From JACSRF01 sp964504445 (GTDB lineage Bacteria > Chloroflexota > Anaerolineae > Promineifilales > Promineifilaceae), in contig CAZDEO010000004.1 of assembly GCA_964504445.1 (NCBI GenBank), positions 1 to 64,000 of the forward strand: a DNA stretch of 64,000 nt. Reading direction: 5' to 3'. The notes below the pieces were generated by a model that worked only from the letters and a program-made list of their open reading frames with translations, was not told the DNA's origin and did not search any database. The position numbers were made by a program, and so were the translations under genes. Below are positions 1-8,126 of the stretch, piece after piece (the stretch's first letter is position 1; the number at the start of each line of letters is the position of its first letter).

Positions 1-141
1 CAACGACTATTTGCTGAAAGTGCTCTTTGGTTAAACAGAATGCAATTGCCCTGGTTTGCCTCGTTTGTAGGTTGCAATTCATACCGAAATCGAGTATTAT
101 TCAAGATTTGTACCTTTGCTTATTAGTAACTGAGAAAATCT

Positions 142-169
142 TTGACATATAGAAGATCACTGATAAAAT
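142..169 (+). promoter_or_regulatory. Possible sigma-70-type promoter
   Basis: TTGACA at 142-147 and TAAAAT at 164-169 are separated by 16 bp. Transcription would start near 176. It lies upstream of the hairpin at 206-236, so the product would be either a short terminated RNA or rpoC mRNA that reads through. Confidence 0.4.
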
Positions 170-205
170 TTTTGCTATTCATGATTATGATGCACTGGTA
201 ATTTT

Positions 206-236
206 AAGAGCGTTGGCAAAAGCCAAACGCTCTTTT
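206..236 (+). terminator. Rho-independent terminator or attenuator hairpin upstream of rpoC
   Basis: An AAGAGCG/CGCTCTT stem extended by GGC/GCC, with one bulge and an AAAA loop, is followed by TTTTA. It lies 93 bp before the rpoC start. It could end an upstream transcript or attenuate rpoC. Confidence 0.6.
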
Positions 237-328
237 ATGTGTTTAGGCACTCCTGCTAAATTTGGTGAGTTTGGTGGGGTAAACCAATATTGGGTTGGAG
301 CATTATTCTACTTTGGGAGGTCAACTAG

Positions 329-3300
329 GTGGAGACAACAGATTTCCGTACGTTGCGCGTCAGCTTAGCATCCCCGGATCAAATTCGTTCCTGGTCTTAT
401 GGCGAGGTCACAAAACCAGAGACAATTAATTATCGGCGTTTGCGCCCAGAAAAGGATGGACTTTTCTGTGAGGCAATTTTTGGACCAACGCGGGATTGGC
501 AATGCTATTGTGGCAAGTACAAAAATGTCCGCTATAAAGGCATCGTCTGTGATAAATGTGGTGTAGAAATAACCCGCTCGTCGGTACGCCGTGAACGATT
601 AGGGCACATTGAATTGGCTGCTCCGGTAGCCCACGTCTGGTATACGCGTCGTGTGCCCAGCTACATGGGTTTGCTGCTGAATATTTCCCGGCGCAACCTG
701 GATCGCGTATTGTATTTTGCCCAATATGTCATTACCCATGTGGATGACGATGCCCGCCAGCGCGCATTGAAACGGCTAGAGGAAGAACTCCAGGATGTGG
801 AAATGCAGCTTGAAGAAAAGCTGACTGAGAAAACCACGGAAGCTACCGGTGATGCATCCTCCAGACTGGCAGATTTGCGGACCCAGTTGGAAAATTTGAA
901 TGCTTCTTTTGATGATCGCTTGTCGGCCGTTACGGATGAAGTAGTGCGGGAAGCCAAGGTGATGGAACAGCGGTTGGAGAATTTGTTAGGCACGGCCGTT
1001 TCCGATGAAATAAAACTGGGTGGCGCGGTCATTGCTAAAAAAGGCGTCTCTATTGGACGCGAGCACATGGCCATGGTGCAAGAGATTACCACCGAACGCC
1101 TTACTCAAGTCCAAAAAGAAAGCGAAGAGGATCATCAGGCCGAAGTTGCTACACTGCAGCGCGAAATTGCTGAACTACAGGCTGAACTTGACAACGTTAC
1201 CGATGATTTGCGCGAACAACTTGCGCAAAAATTGGTGCGGATGCGCCAACAGGCCCAGTCTAACAAAGAAATTCTGGAATCCTTGACCCAAATGCAATTC
1301 CTCAACGAAACAGAATACCGTGAGCTGAAGAGCAAATTTGGCAACGTGTTTCGTGCTGGCATGGGCGCCGAGGCTTTTTACGAAATTCTAAAAAACATGG
1401 ACCTGGACAAGCTGGCACGTGACCTCTGGCGTGAAGTGCGTACGACCCGTTCTAAGCAAGCCGCCAAACGCGCTACCAAGCGTCTCCAGGTAGTTGAGGC
1501 GTTGCGCCAAAGCGGCAATCGCCCAGAGTGGATGATTTTAACCGTGCTGCCCGTTATCCCTCCCGATTTGCGGCCCATGGTGCAATTGGATGGCGGCCGT
1601 TTTGCCACCTCTGATCTGAATGACCTCTATCGTCGCGTCATTAACCGCAATAATCGGCTCAAGCGCCTCCTTGAATTGGGTGCGCCGGACGTGATTGTGC
1701 GCAATGAAAAGCGCATGCTTCAAGAGGCTGTGGACAGCCTGATCGATAATAGCCAGCGCGGCAAAGCCCTCAGCCGCCGGGGACGCCGTGAGCTGAAGTC
1801 CCTATCTGACATGCTCAAGGGTAAAAAAGGCCGTTTTCGCCGCAACCTGCTTGGTAAGCGCGTAGACTACTCCGGCCGTTCTGTCATTGTCGTTGGTCCA
1901 AAACTGAAATTGGGCGAATGTGGTTTGCCCAAGACCATGGCGCTGGAACTTTTCCGGCCGTTTGTCATCAGTAAATTGGTGCAATATGGCCATGCCAGCA
2001 ATGTCAAAGGAGCCAAGCGCTTCATTGAGCGCCAGCCCCCAGAAGTATGGGAAGTACTCGAAGAAGTCATCCAGGGGCGGCCCATTTTGCTCAACCGCGC
2101 CCCCACGTTGCACCGGCTAGGTATTCAGGCCTTTATGCCCAAGCTGGTGGAAGGAAAAGCCATTCAGCTTCATCCCCTGGTTTGCTCTGCCTTTAATGCT
2201 GACTTTGACGGGGACCAGATGGCTGTGCATGTGCCGTTGTCTCAGAAGGCGGTAAAAGAAGCCAAGGATATGATGATGGCAACCCGCAATCTGTTGAAAC
2301 CAGCTGATGGGCAGCCGATTGTAGGACCTTCGAAGGATATGGTGCTAGGTGTTTACTACCTGACATTGGTGCATGACGGCCGTCGTGGGGAAGGGCGCAT
2401 TTTTGGCAGCCTGGACGAAGTTGAAATGGCCTATGAAATGGGCCTGGTAGACATCCACGCCAAAATCAAACTCTACACCGACACCTACTTTGCCGAGGAT
2501 GGCAAGCGCTACGCCGACGACAAACCGCGCCGCCGCATCATCGAAACATCCCCAGGGCGGGTCCTCTTCAACCGTGCCCTCCCCCCCGAATGGCGTTTCG
2601 TCAACCGCCTGCTCGACAAAGGTGGCGTTAACACCCTCATCAACCGCGTCTACCGCGCCCTGGGCGACGAAGCAACCATCGAAATGGTAGACGCCATCAA
2701 AGACATTGGTTTCAAATATGCCACCATTTCCGGCGTTACCGTTGCTGTGGCGGATCTAACCATTCCGGAACAACGAGACAACATTTTGGTTGATACCCGG
2801 AAGCGCGTCGATGAAATTGACCGGCAATACCGCCGTGGTCTACTCACCGAAGATGAACAATACCAGCGTACCGTAGAGCAGTGGAACAACGCCAAAGACG
2901 AAATTGCCAGAGCCGTGCGCGAAGCCTTAGACCCGGCCGGCCCCATGGCCGTCATGGCCCTCTCTGGGGCAGGCAAGGGCGGCTTTGGGCCTATCACCCA
3001 GCTTGCCGGAATGCGGGGCCTTATGGCTGACCCCAGCGGGCGTATCATTGTCGTGCCCATTCAGTCTAACTTCCGCCAGGGCCTAAATGCTATGGAATAC
3101 TTCATCTCCACGCATGGCGCCCGCAAAGGTTTGGCCGACACCGCCCTGCGTACAGCTGATGCCGGTTACCTTACCCGCCGCCTGGTAGACGTAGCCCAAG
3201 ACGTCATCGTGATGGCCGACGACTGCGGTACCGACAAAGGCATTTGGGTGCGCCGTTCTGATAATTTTGGCAAGCAAACTCTGGCCGAACGCATTTTGGG

Positions 3301-4681
3301 GCGCGTCGCCGCGACCCCGGTGACGAACCCAGAAACGGGCGAGATCGTCATTCGCGAAGGCGAATACTTTACTGACGTCATTGCTGACCAGGTAGACGCC
3401 TTAGGCGTGGAAGAGCTTTATGTGTACTCCCCTATGACCTGTGAATTACGCCAGGGTATCTGCTCTAAATGTTATGGCATTGACCTGGCCCGGGGTAAGC
3501 CGGTGCAGCAAGGTGTGGCGGTGGGCATTGTGGCCGCTCAATCCATTGGCGAACCAGGCACCCAGCTTACTTTGCGGACCTTCCATACCGGCGGTACAGC
3601 CCAATCGGGTGGTGACATTACCCAGGGTTTGCCTCGCGTCGAAGAGCTATTTGAAGCCCGGCAGCGCCCCAAAGGTGAGGCTGTTATCACCGAAATTGGC
3701 GGTTTGGCCGAAATCCGCGTTATTGATGGCGTGCGCCACGTTTTTGTGACAGACAGCAAGCTGGTGGATGATGAGTACGAAATTCCAGAAGGCTGGACAA
3801 TTAAGGTAGAAAACAATGACGAGGTGCAGGTGGGCCTTATCCTGGCGGAAAATGAAGAGGATGTGATCTCTGCCCGTCGTGCGGGTCGGGCCATTGTGGA
3901 TGAGAATGGGCTGCGCGTGGTGTGGGAAAGCCGCGAAGAACGGGATTATGAGATCCCTGCCGGAATGCGCATGCTCATCAGCGATGGTCAAAAAGTCTCC
4001 CCTGGTGACCAGTTGACGGAAGGGTCTAAGAATCCCCACCGGATTTTGGAAATTTTGGGGCGCGATGCGGTAACGCAATATTTGCTGCGCGAAATGCAGC
4101 AGGTTTACCGTCCCCAAGGGCAGAACATCCACGATAAGCATTTTGAGGTGATCATTCGCAAGATGCTGAGCAAAGTAACCATTACTGCATCTGGCGACAC
4201 GGATATGCTGCCGGGCGAATTGGTGGATTTACCGCGCTTCCAGGAGATGAATGAGCAAGTGGTGGAAGAGGGTGGACAACCAGCGCAGGCAGAACCGGTG
4301 CTGTTGGGTATTACCAAGGCGTCTTTGAATACGGACAGTTTCTTGTCGGCTAGCTCATTCCAACACACCATTCGCGTGTTAGCGGGAGCAGCTATTGCCG
4401 GTAAAGAAGATGACTTGGTCGGTCTGAAGGAGAATGTCATTATTGGTAAGCTGATTCCGGCGGGCACGGGTTTCCATGTGTACAAGGAGCGGGAGGCAGA
4501 ACAGCAGCGGTTGCAAGAAGAGAGCGAGAAGGAAGCACTGCTGGAGCCGATTGATTTTAGCTCGACGTTGATTGATGATAACACAGATGATGACGTGCTG
4601 GCGGCGATGATTGCCGCGGCGGCTGATGCCAAGACTTTTGGTGGTGCGGATGATGTTGAGGAGGAAGAGGCGGAGTTGTAA
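329..4681 (+). CDS. rpoC: DNA-directed RNA polymerase subunit beta'
   Basis: This is the largest catalytic subunit of RNA polymerase, 1450 aa. The N-terminal zinc ribbon is visible (CYCGKYK followed by CDKCG, about residues 58-80). The catalytic metal motif NADFDGD falls at residues 623-629. The trigger-loop and second zinc site region (CELRQGICSKCYG) and the C-terminal jaw/clamp follow. Between roughly residues 135 and 330 there is a Glu/Gln-rich, coiled-coil-like insertion that E. coli RpoC lacks; long lineage insertions here are usual in Chloroflexota and relatives. I chose the GTG at 329 because GGGAGG lies 8 bp upstream and the translation begins with the conserved DFRTLRVSLASPDQI. A strong terminator follows. 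Confidence 0.98.
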   Translation: METTDFRTLRVSLASPDQIRSWSYGEVTKPETINYRRLRPEKDGLFCEAIFGPTRDWQCYCGKYKNVRYKGIVCDKCGVEITRSSVRRERLGHIELAAPVAHVWYTRRVPSYMGLLLNISRRNLDRVLYFAQYVITHVDDDARQRALKRLEEELQDVEMQLEEKLTEKTTEATGDASSRLADLRTQLENLNASFDDRLSAVTDEVVREAKVMEQRLENLLGTAVSDEIKLGGAVIAKKGVSIGREHMAMVQEITTERLTQVQKESEEDHQAEVATLQREIAELQAELDNVTDDLREQLAQKLVRMRQQAQSNKEILESLTQMQFLNETEYRELKSKFGNVFRAGMGAEAFYEILKNMDLDKLARDLWREVRTTRSKQAAKRATKRLQVVEALRQSGNRPEWMILTVLPVIPPDLRPMVQLDGGRFATSDLNDLYRRVINRNNRLKRLLELGAPDVIVRNEKRMLQEAVDSLIDNSQRGKALSRRGRRELKSLSDMLKGKKGRFRRNLLGKRVDYSGRSVIVVGPKLKLGECGLPKTMALELFRPFVISKLVQYGHASNVKGAKRFIERQPPEVWEVLEEVIQGRPILLNRAPTLHRLGIQAFMPKLVEGKAIQLHPLVCSAFNADFDGDQMAVHVPLSQKAVKEAKDMMMATRNLLKPADGQPIVGPSKDMVLGVYYLTLVHDGRRGEGRIFGSLDEVEMAYEMGLVDIHAKIKLYTDTYFAEDGKRYADDKPRRRIIETSPGRVLFNRALPPEWRFVNRLLDKGGVNTLINRVYRALGDEATIEMVDAIKDIGFKYATISGVTVAVADLTIPEQRDNILVDTRKRVDEIDRQYRRGLLTEDEQYQRTVEQWNNAKDEIARAVREALDPAGPMAVMALSGAGKGGFGPITQLAGMRGLMADPSGRIIVVPIQSNFRQGLNAMEYFISTHGARKGLADTALRTADAGYLTRRLVDVAQDVIVMADDCGTDKGIWVRRSDNFGKQTLAERILGRVAATPVTNPETGEIVIREGEYFTDVIADQVDALGVEELYVYSPMTCELRQGICSKCYGIDLARGKPVQQGVAVGIVAAQSIGEPGTQLTLRTFHTGGTAQSGGDITQGLPRVEELFEARQRPKGEAVITEIGGLAEIRVIDGVRHVFVTDSKLVDDEYEIPEGWTIKVENNDEVQVGLILAENEEDVISARRAGRAIVDENGLRVVWESREERDYEIPAGMRMLISDGQKVSPGDQLTEGSKNPHRILEILGRDAVTQYLLREMQQVYRPQGQNIHDKHFEVIIRKMLSKVTITASGDTDMLPGELVDLPRFQEMNEQVVEEGGQPAQAEPVLLGITKASLNTDSFLSASSFQHTIRVLAGAAIAGKEDDLVGLKENVIIGKLIPAGTGFHVYKEREAEQQRLQEESEKEALLEPIDFSSTLIDDNTDDDVLAAMIAAAADAKTFGGADDVEEEEAEL

Positions 4682-4716
4682 CACGGCCGTTCCCCCCATC
4701 TCCCTCTCATAAACAC

Positions 4717-4756
4717 AAAACCCGGCAGGTTACCAGTGAACCCGCCGGGTTTTTTG
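4717..4756. terminator. Bidirectional terminator between rpoC and the convergent prenyl synthase
   Basis: An 11-bp stem with one mismatch (CCCGGCAGGTT against AACCCGCCGGG) is followed by TTTTTT on the plus strand. AAAACACAAA precedes it, giving a T-rich tail on the minus strand. It lies between two convergent genes and fits both. Confidence 0.85.
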
Positions 4757-4779
4757 TGCGTTGTTGATCAGCCCAAAAC

Positions 4780-5817
4780 TTAGTAGTCGCGGTTGAGCAG
4801 TAAATTTGTAAGCTGGTTTAATGCTTGCCCCGCTTCCCCTGTGGGCGCGGCGGCTTGCAAATGATGGGTGGCGCTTTGTGAGTATTGGGCTGCTTGTTGG
4901 CGCGCAAATTCGTGGGAGCCGCTGGCATCTAACAAGGCAATGGCTTGCTGTACAAAGGCATCGTCAGGATGGGCTTGGGCGTATAGGTGTTGCAAGGCGG
5001 CGTTTTGGGCCAGCCCGTGCAGGACGGGTAAGGTTTTCTTTTTGGTGATGATGTCTGTGGCGGCTGATTTGCCGGTGCGGGTTTCGTCGCCCCAAATGCC
5101 GAGGATGTCGTCTATGACCTGGAAGGCCAGCCCTAGCTGACGGCCGTACTCGGCGTAATGGTGGACGGTTTCCTGGTCCTTTCCGGCAATAAGTGCGCCT
5201 AATTCAGCAGAGAGCGCGATGAGCACGGCCGTTTTGCCCGTAATCATCTGCAAATAATCCTCAACAATCACCTGGGGCCGCTGCTCAAAATCCATGTCGG
5301 CGTGCTGCCCTTGCGTTAGCGCCACGCAGGTTTCGTCGAAGCGGCGTAGCGCCTGCACGACGACGGTTGGGTCTACGCCTCGCTCGGCCAACCGGTTCAG
5401 GGCCAGATGAGATAGGGCAAACATGGCGTCTCCGGCATTGATGGCCTGGGCAACGCCCCAAATTTGCCACACCGTTTTGCGCCCGCGCCGCGTGGGGCTG
5501 CCGTCTTCAATATCGTCGTGGATGAGGGAGAAGTTGTGCAGCAGCTCGATGGCGGCGGCGGCGGGAACCGCTTGCTGCCAATCCCCACCGGCAGCAGAGC
5601 AGGCCAGCAAACAGAGCAACGGCCGTATCCGTTTGCCCCCGCTTACCAAGGCAGGCTGCAATGTCTCATCCACCCAGCCCATGTGGTACTGCATCATGCC
5701 ATAAAACAAATCTGGCGGGGCGTCTTGCGCGTGCAAAACCGCCCGCATTTCTGCTTCTACAGCGGCGATCATTTTGGGGGAGAGGGTTTCCAGTGCTTCA
5801 GTCATAGATTGCTCCAA
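4780..5817 (-). CDS. Polyprenyl (probably geranylgeranyl) diphosphate synthase
   Basis: Trans-type isoprenyl diphosphate synthase, 345 aa, a usual length. The first Asp-rich motif LIHDDIEDGSPTRRG is at about residues 97-111 and the second, QVIDDILGIWGDE, at about 230-242; both bind Mg-diphosphate. The DDxxD spacing places it in the GGPP/FPP synthase group, and chain length cannot be set by reading alone. It follows the IPP isomerase gene by 30 bp on the same strand, so the pair supplies DMAPP/IPP and condenses them, for example for carotenoids, quinones or membrane lipids. An in-frame Met five residues in is an alternative start. Confidence 0.9.
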   Translation of the reverse strand: MEQSMTEALETLSPKMIAAVEAEMRAVLHAQDAPPDLFYGMMQYHMGWVDETLQPALVSGGKRIRPLLCLLACSAAGGDWQQAVPAAAAIELLHNFSLIHDDIEDGSPTRRGRKTVWQIWGVAQAINAGDAMFALSHLALNRLAERGVDPTVVVQALRRFDETCVALTQGQHADMDFEQRPQVIVEDYLQMITGKTAVLIALSAELGALIAGKDQETVHHYAEYGRQLGLAFQVIDDILGIWGDETRTGKSAATDIITKKKTLPVLHGLAQNAALQHLYAQAHPDDAFVQQAIALLDASGSHEFARQQAAQYSQSATHHLQAAAPTGEAGQALNQLTNLLLNRDY

Positions 5818-5847
5818 AAAGGGGCCAGGGTTGCGGTACTGGCAAAC

Positions 5848-6906
5848 TCAAAATGTGGTGTGCAAGGGCGTTTGGGCCAATGCGTTTAAGTTGGCGGCGC
5901 CAGCCACAAACATGGCCACGCGCAGTTCATCGGTGATGGTTTCGGCCAGTTCGACCACCCCTTCCATGCCTCCTTTGTCGGCGGCGCGCAAAAAGTCGCC
6001 CGCCAGCCCGGCGATGCTGGCGCCCAGGGCAATGCTTTTGGCGACCTCTATGCCATTTTTAATGCCCCCGCTGGCAAAAATGGGCAGGTGGGGGGCGGCT
6101 TGATGGCAATATTGGATGGAAACGGCCGTAGGAATGCCCCAATCAATAAATGCCCCGGCGACCCGCGCATGGCGGGCGGTGGGCGCCCGGTACATTTCCA
6201 CCTGGCTCCACGAGGTGCCGCCGGCCCCGGCAACATCAATGGCCGCTACCCCCGCCTCGGCCAGCCGCCGCGCTGTTTCGGCGGCAAAGCCCCAGCCCAC
6301 CTCTTTGGCAATGACGGGCACGGGCAAATGGCGGCAAATGGCTTCTACTTGTTGGTACAAACCGGCAAAATTGCCATCGCCCTCGGGCTGGACGGCCTCT
6401 TGCAGCACGTTGAAGTGCAAAATCAGGGCGTCGGCTTCAATCATGTCTACGGCGCGCTGGCAGTGGGCCAGGCCATAGCCATAATTGAGCTGCACGGCGC
6501 CCAGGTTGGCAAAGAGCAAAATGTCCGGGGCCACGTCGCGCACGCGGTAGGTTTCTTCCAGGCTGGGGTCTTCGATGGCGGCGCGCATGGAGCCGAGGCC
6601 CATCGCCATGCCGGTTTGTTGGGCGGCCGCAGCCAGGGTGCGGTTGATGGCCCGCGCTTTTTCTGTGCCGCCGGTCATGGAGGAGATGAGCAACGGCCGT
6701 TGCAGCTTCTTGCCAAACAGCGTTAACGTGGTGTTTACCTGGGCCAGGTCTATTTCGGGCAGCGCCTGATGCATAAAAAAGTACCGCTCTAGCCCTGTGG
6801 TAAGCTGCTTAAAGACCACGTCTTCTTCTAAGTTGATGCGAATATGGTCTGCCTTGCGGCGTTCGTGGATGTCTGGCTGCGCTTCAGCCGACGGCCGTTC
6901 ACTCAT
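5848..6906 (-). CDS. fni: Type 2 isopentenyl-diphosphate delta-isomerase
   Basis: FMN-dependent enzyme interconverting IPP and DMAPP, 352 aa from the start chosen here. Recognisable segments are RKADHI near the N-terminus, PLLISSMTGGTE, MGLGSMRAA, FANLGAVQL, PVIAKEVGWG and the phosphate-binding DVAGAGGTSW. The reading frame stays open upstream to 7125, but ATG 6906 has a GGAG Shine-Dalgarno, matches the family's usual start (SERPSAEAQPDIHERRKADHI), and avoids overlap with the divergent gene at 7112. A TATACT box on the minus strand at 6941-6946 could serve it. First gene of a two-gene isoprenoid operon. Confidence 0.93.
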   Translation of the reverse strand: MSERPSAEAQPDIHERRKADHIRINLEEDVVFKQLTTGLERYFFMHQALPEIDLAQVNTTLTLFGKKLQRPLLISSMTGGTEKARAINRTLAAAAQQTGMAMGLGSMRAAIEDPSLEETYRVRDVAPDILLFANLGAVQLNYGYGLAHCQRAVDMIEADALILHFNVLQEAVQPEGDGNFAGLYQQVEAICRHLPVPVIAKEVGWGFAAETARRLAEAGVAAIDVAGAGGTSWSQVEMYRAPTARHARVAGAFIDWGIPTAVSIQYCHQAAPHLPIFASGGIKNGIEVAKSIALGASIAGLAGDFLRAADKGGMEGVVELAETITDELRVAMFVAGAANLNALAQTPLHTTF

Positions 6907-7111
6907 GTTGCTCTCCAGGTACGGGTGATTTTGTGGGCGGAGTATACAATGCCCATTCATGATAGGCGACAATTTTGACGGCTTGCTCACATTTAGGCAC
7001 TGTTTGGGCCACGCCCACCGCAGCCCATTCGCCCTGCTGGTATGTCTACGATAGAATACGGCCGTTTGATGCACAAAAATGAGAAATTTTACACTGATTT
7101 GAGGAGGTAAC

Positions 7112-8053
7112 ATGCGCGTACTCATTACCGGCGCGGCAGGCTTTTTAGGCTCGCATCTGAGCGACCGCTTTATTCAAGAAGGACACACCGTCATTGGCAT
7201 GGATAACCTGATTACCGGCAATATGGACAACATTGCCCATTTGTTTGGCCACGAGCGGTTTTCCTTCATCAAGCACGACGTGAGCAACCACATTTACGTG
7301 CCGGGAGAACTGGACGCCGTACTCCATTTTGCGTCTCCTGCCAGCCCCAATGATTACCTGGAACATCCCATTCCTACCCTAAAAGTGGGGTCCCTGGGCA
7401 CCCACAACACCTTGGGCCTGGCAAAAGTGAAAAACGCCCGCTACTTGCTGGCGTCTACCTCAGAGGTGTATGGCGACCCGGAGGTGAATCCGCAGCCGGA
7501 GACCTACTGGGGCAATGTGAACCCCATTGGCCCGCGAGGCGTGTATGACGAGGCCAAGCGTTTTGCCGAGGCCATGACTTTGGCCTATCAGCGGTATCAT
7601 GGCCTGGAGACGCGCATTGTGCGTATTTTTAACACCTATGGGCCACGTATGCGGCTGCACGACGGCCGTGTGGTGCCCAACTTCATCTATCAGGCGCTGG
7701 TGGGCAAACCGCTGACGGTGTATGGCGACGGCAGCCAGACGCGCTCCTTCCAATACTATTCTGATTTGGTGGAAGGAATTTATCGCCTGCTGTTTTCGGC
7801 GGAAAAGCTGCCCGTGAATATTGGGAATCCGGCAGAGATGAGTATTTTGCAGTTCGCGCAAAAGGTGGTGGAAGTGTCGGGTAGTGGGTCCGACATTGTG
7901 TTTGTGGAGCCGGGGCAAGACCGCTTTACCGATGACCCCAAGGTGCGCCGCCCGGACATTAGCAAAGCGCGGCGCGTTTTGGGCTGGGAGCCGCAGGTGG
8001 ACCTGGAAGAGGGTTTGGAGCAGACGATTGCTTATTTCCGCAACCGGGTGTGA
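7112..8053 (+). CDS. NAD-dependent epimerase/dehydratase, probable UDP-glucuronate decarboxylase
   Basis: Short-chain dehydrogenase of the extended (sugar-nucleotide) type, 313 aa. The N-terminal NAD motif GAAGFLGSHL begins at residue 7, the catalytic YDEAK is at about 143-147, and the TSEVYGDPEVNPQPE and GPRGVYDEAKR segments are those of UDP-xylose synthase (UXS) proteins, which turn UDP-glucuronate into UDP-xylose. The AGGAGGT ribosome site lies just before ATG 7112. It heads a plus-strand run with polysaccharide ligase, GtrA-like and glycosyltransferase genes, consistent with a sugar-donor role. Substrate is inferred from family resemblance. Confidence 0.85.
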   Translation: MRVLITGAAGFLGSHLSDRFIQEGHTVIGMDNLITGNMDNIAHLFGHERFSFIKHDVSNHIYVPGELDAVLHFASPASPNDYLEHPIPTLKVGSLGTHNTLGLAKVKNARYLLASTSEVYGDPEVNPQPETYWGNVNPIGPRGVYDEAKRFAEAMTLAYQRYHGLETRIVRIFNTYGPRMRLHDGRVVPNFIYQALVGKPLTVYGDGSQTRSFQYYSDLVEGIYRLLFSAEKLPVNIGNPAEMSILQFAQKVVEVSGSGSDIVFVEPGQDRFTDDPKVRRPDISKARRVLGWEPQVDLEEGLEQTIAYFRNRV

Positions 8054-8079
8054 GTGACTGGAGAGTTGCGCAGCTAGAA

Positions 8080-8104
8080 TTGACCAACCTTGAAGATTGG
8101 TCAA
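8080..8104. repeat. Short inverted repeat between the UXS-like gene and the ligase gene
   Basis: TTGACCAA and TTGGTCAA form an 8-bp perfect stem around a 9-base loop. An outer AGAGTTG/CAACTCT pair competes with part of it. There is no T tract, so it is probably not a terminator. It overlaps the region of possible starts of the next gene. Confidence 0.5.
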
Positions 8105-8126
8105 CTCTGCAAACCTGTTGACGAAT

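Larger units (their letters stand above)
1..328. other. Upstream region of rpoC
   Basis: No credible gene is seen. The stretch holds a possible sigma-70-type promoter at 142-169, a hairpin with a T tract at 206-236, and a Shine-Dalgarno GGGAGG at 315-320 serving the GTG start of rpoC. An upstream rpoB would be expected from gene order in most bacteria, but its 3' end is not in this window. Confidence 0.6.

Noticed and set aside
4105..4716. Long minus-strand reading frame opposite the end of rpoC
   Set aside because: It is the mirror of a real, strongly conserved gene, has no ribosome site and no family resemblance.
6907..7125. Upstream extension of the type 2 IPP isomerase frame
   Set aside because: It would overlap the start of the divergent sugar-nucleotide gene and adds sequence not seen in the family; ATG 6906 has a ribosome site.
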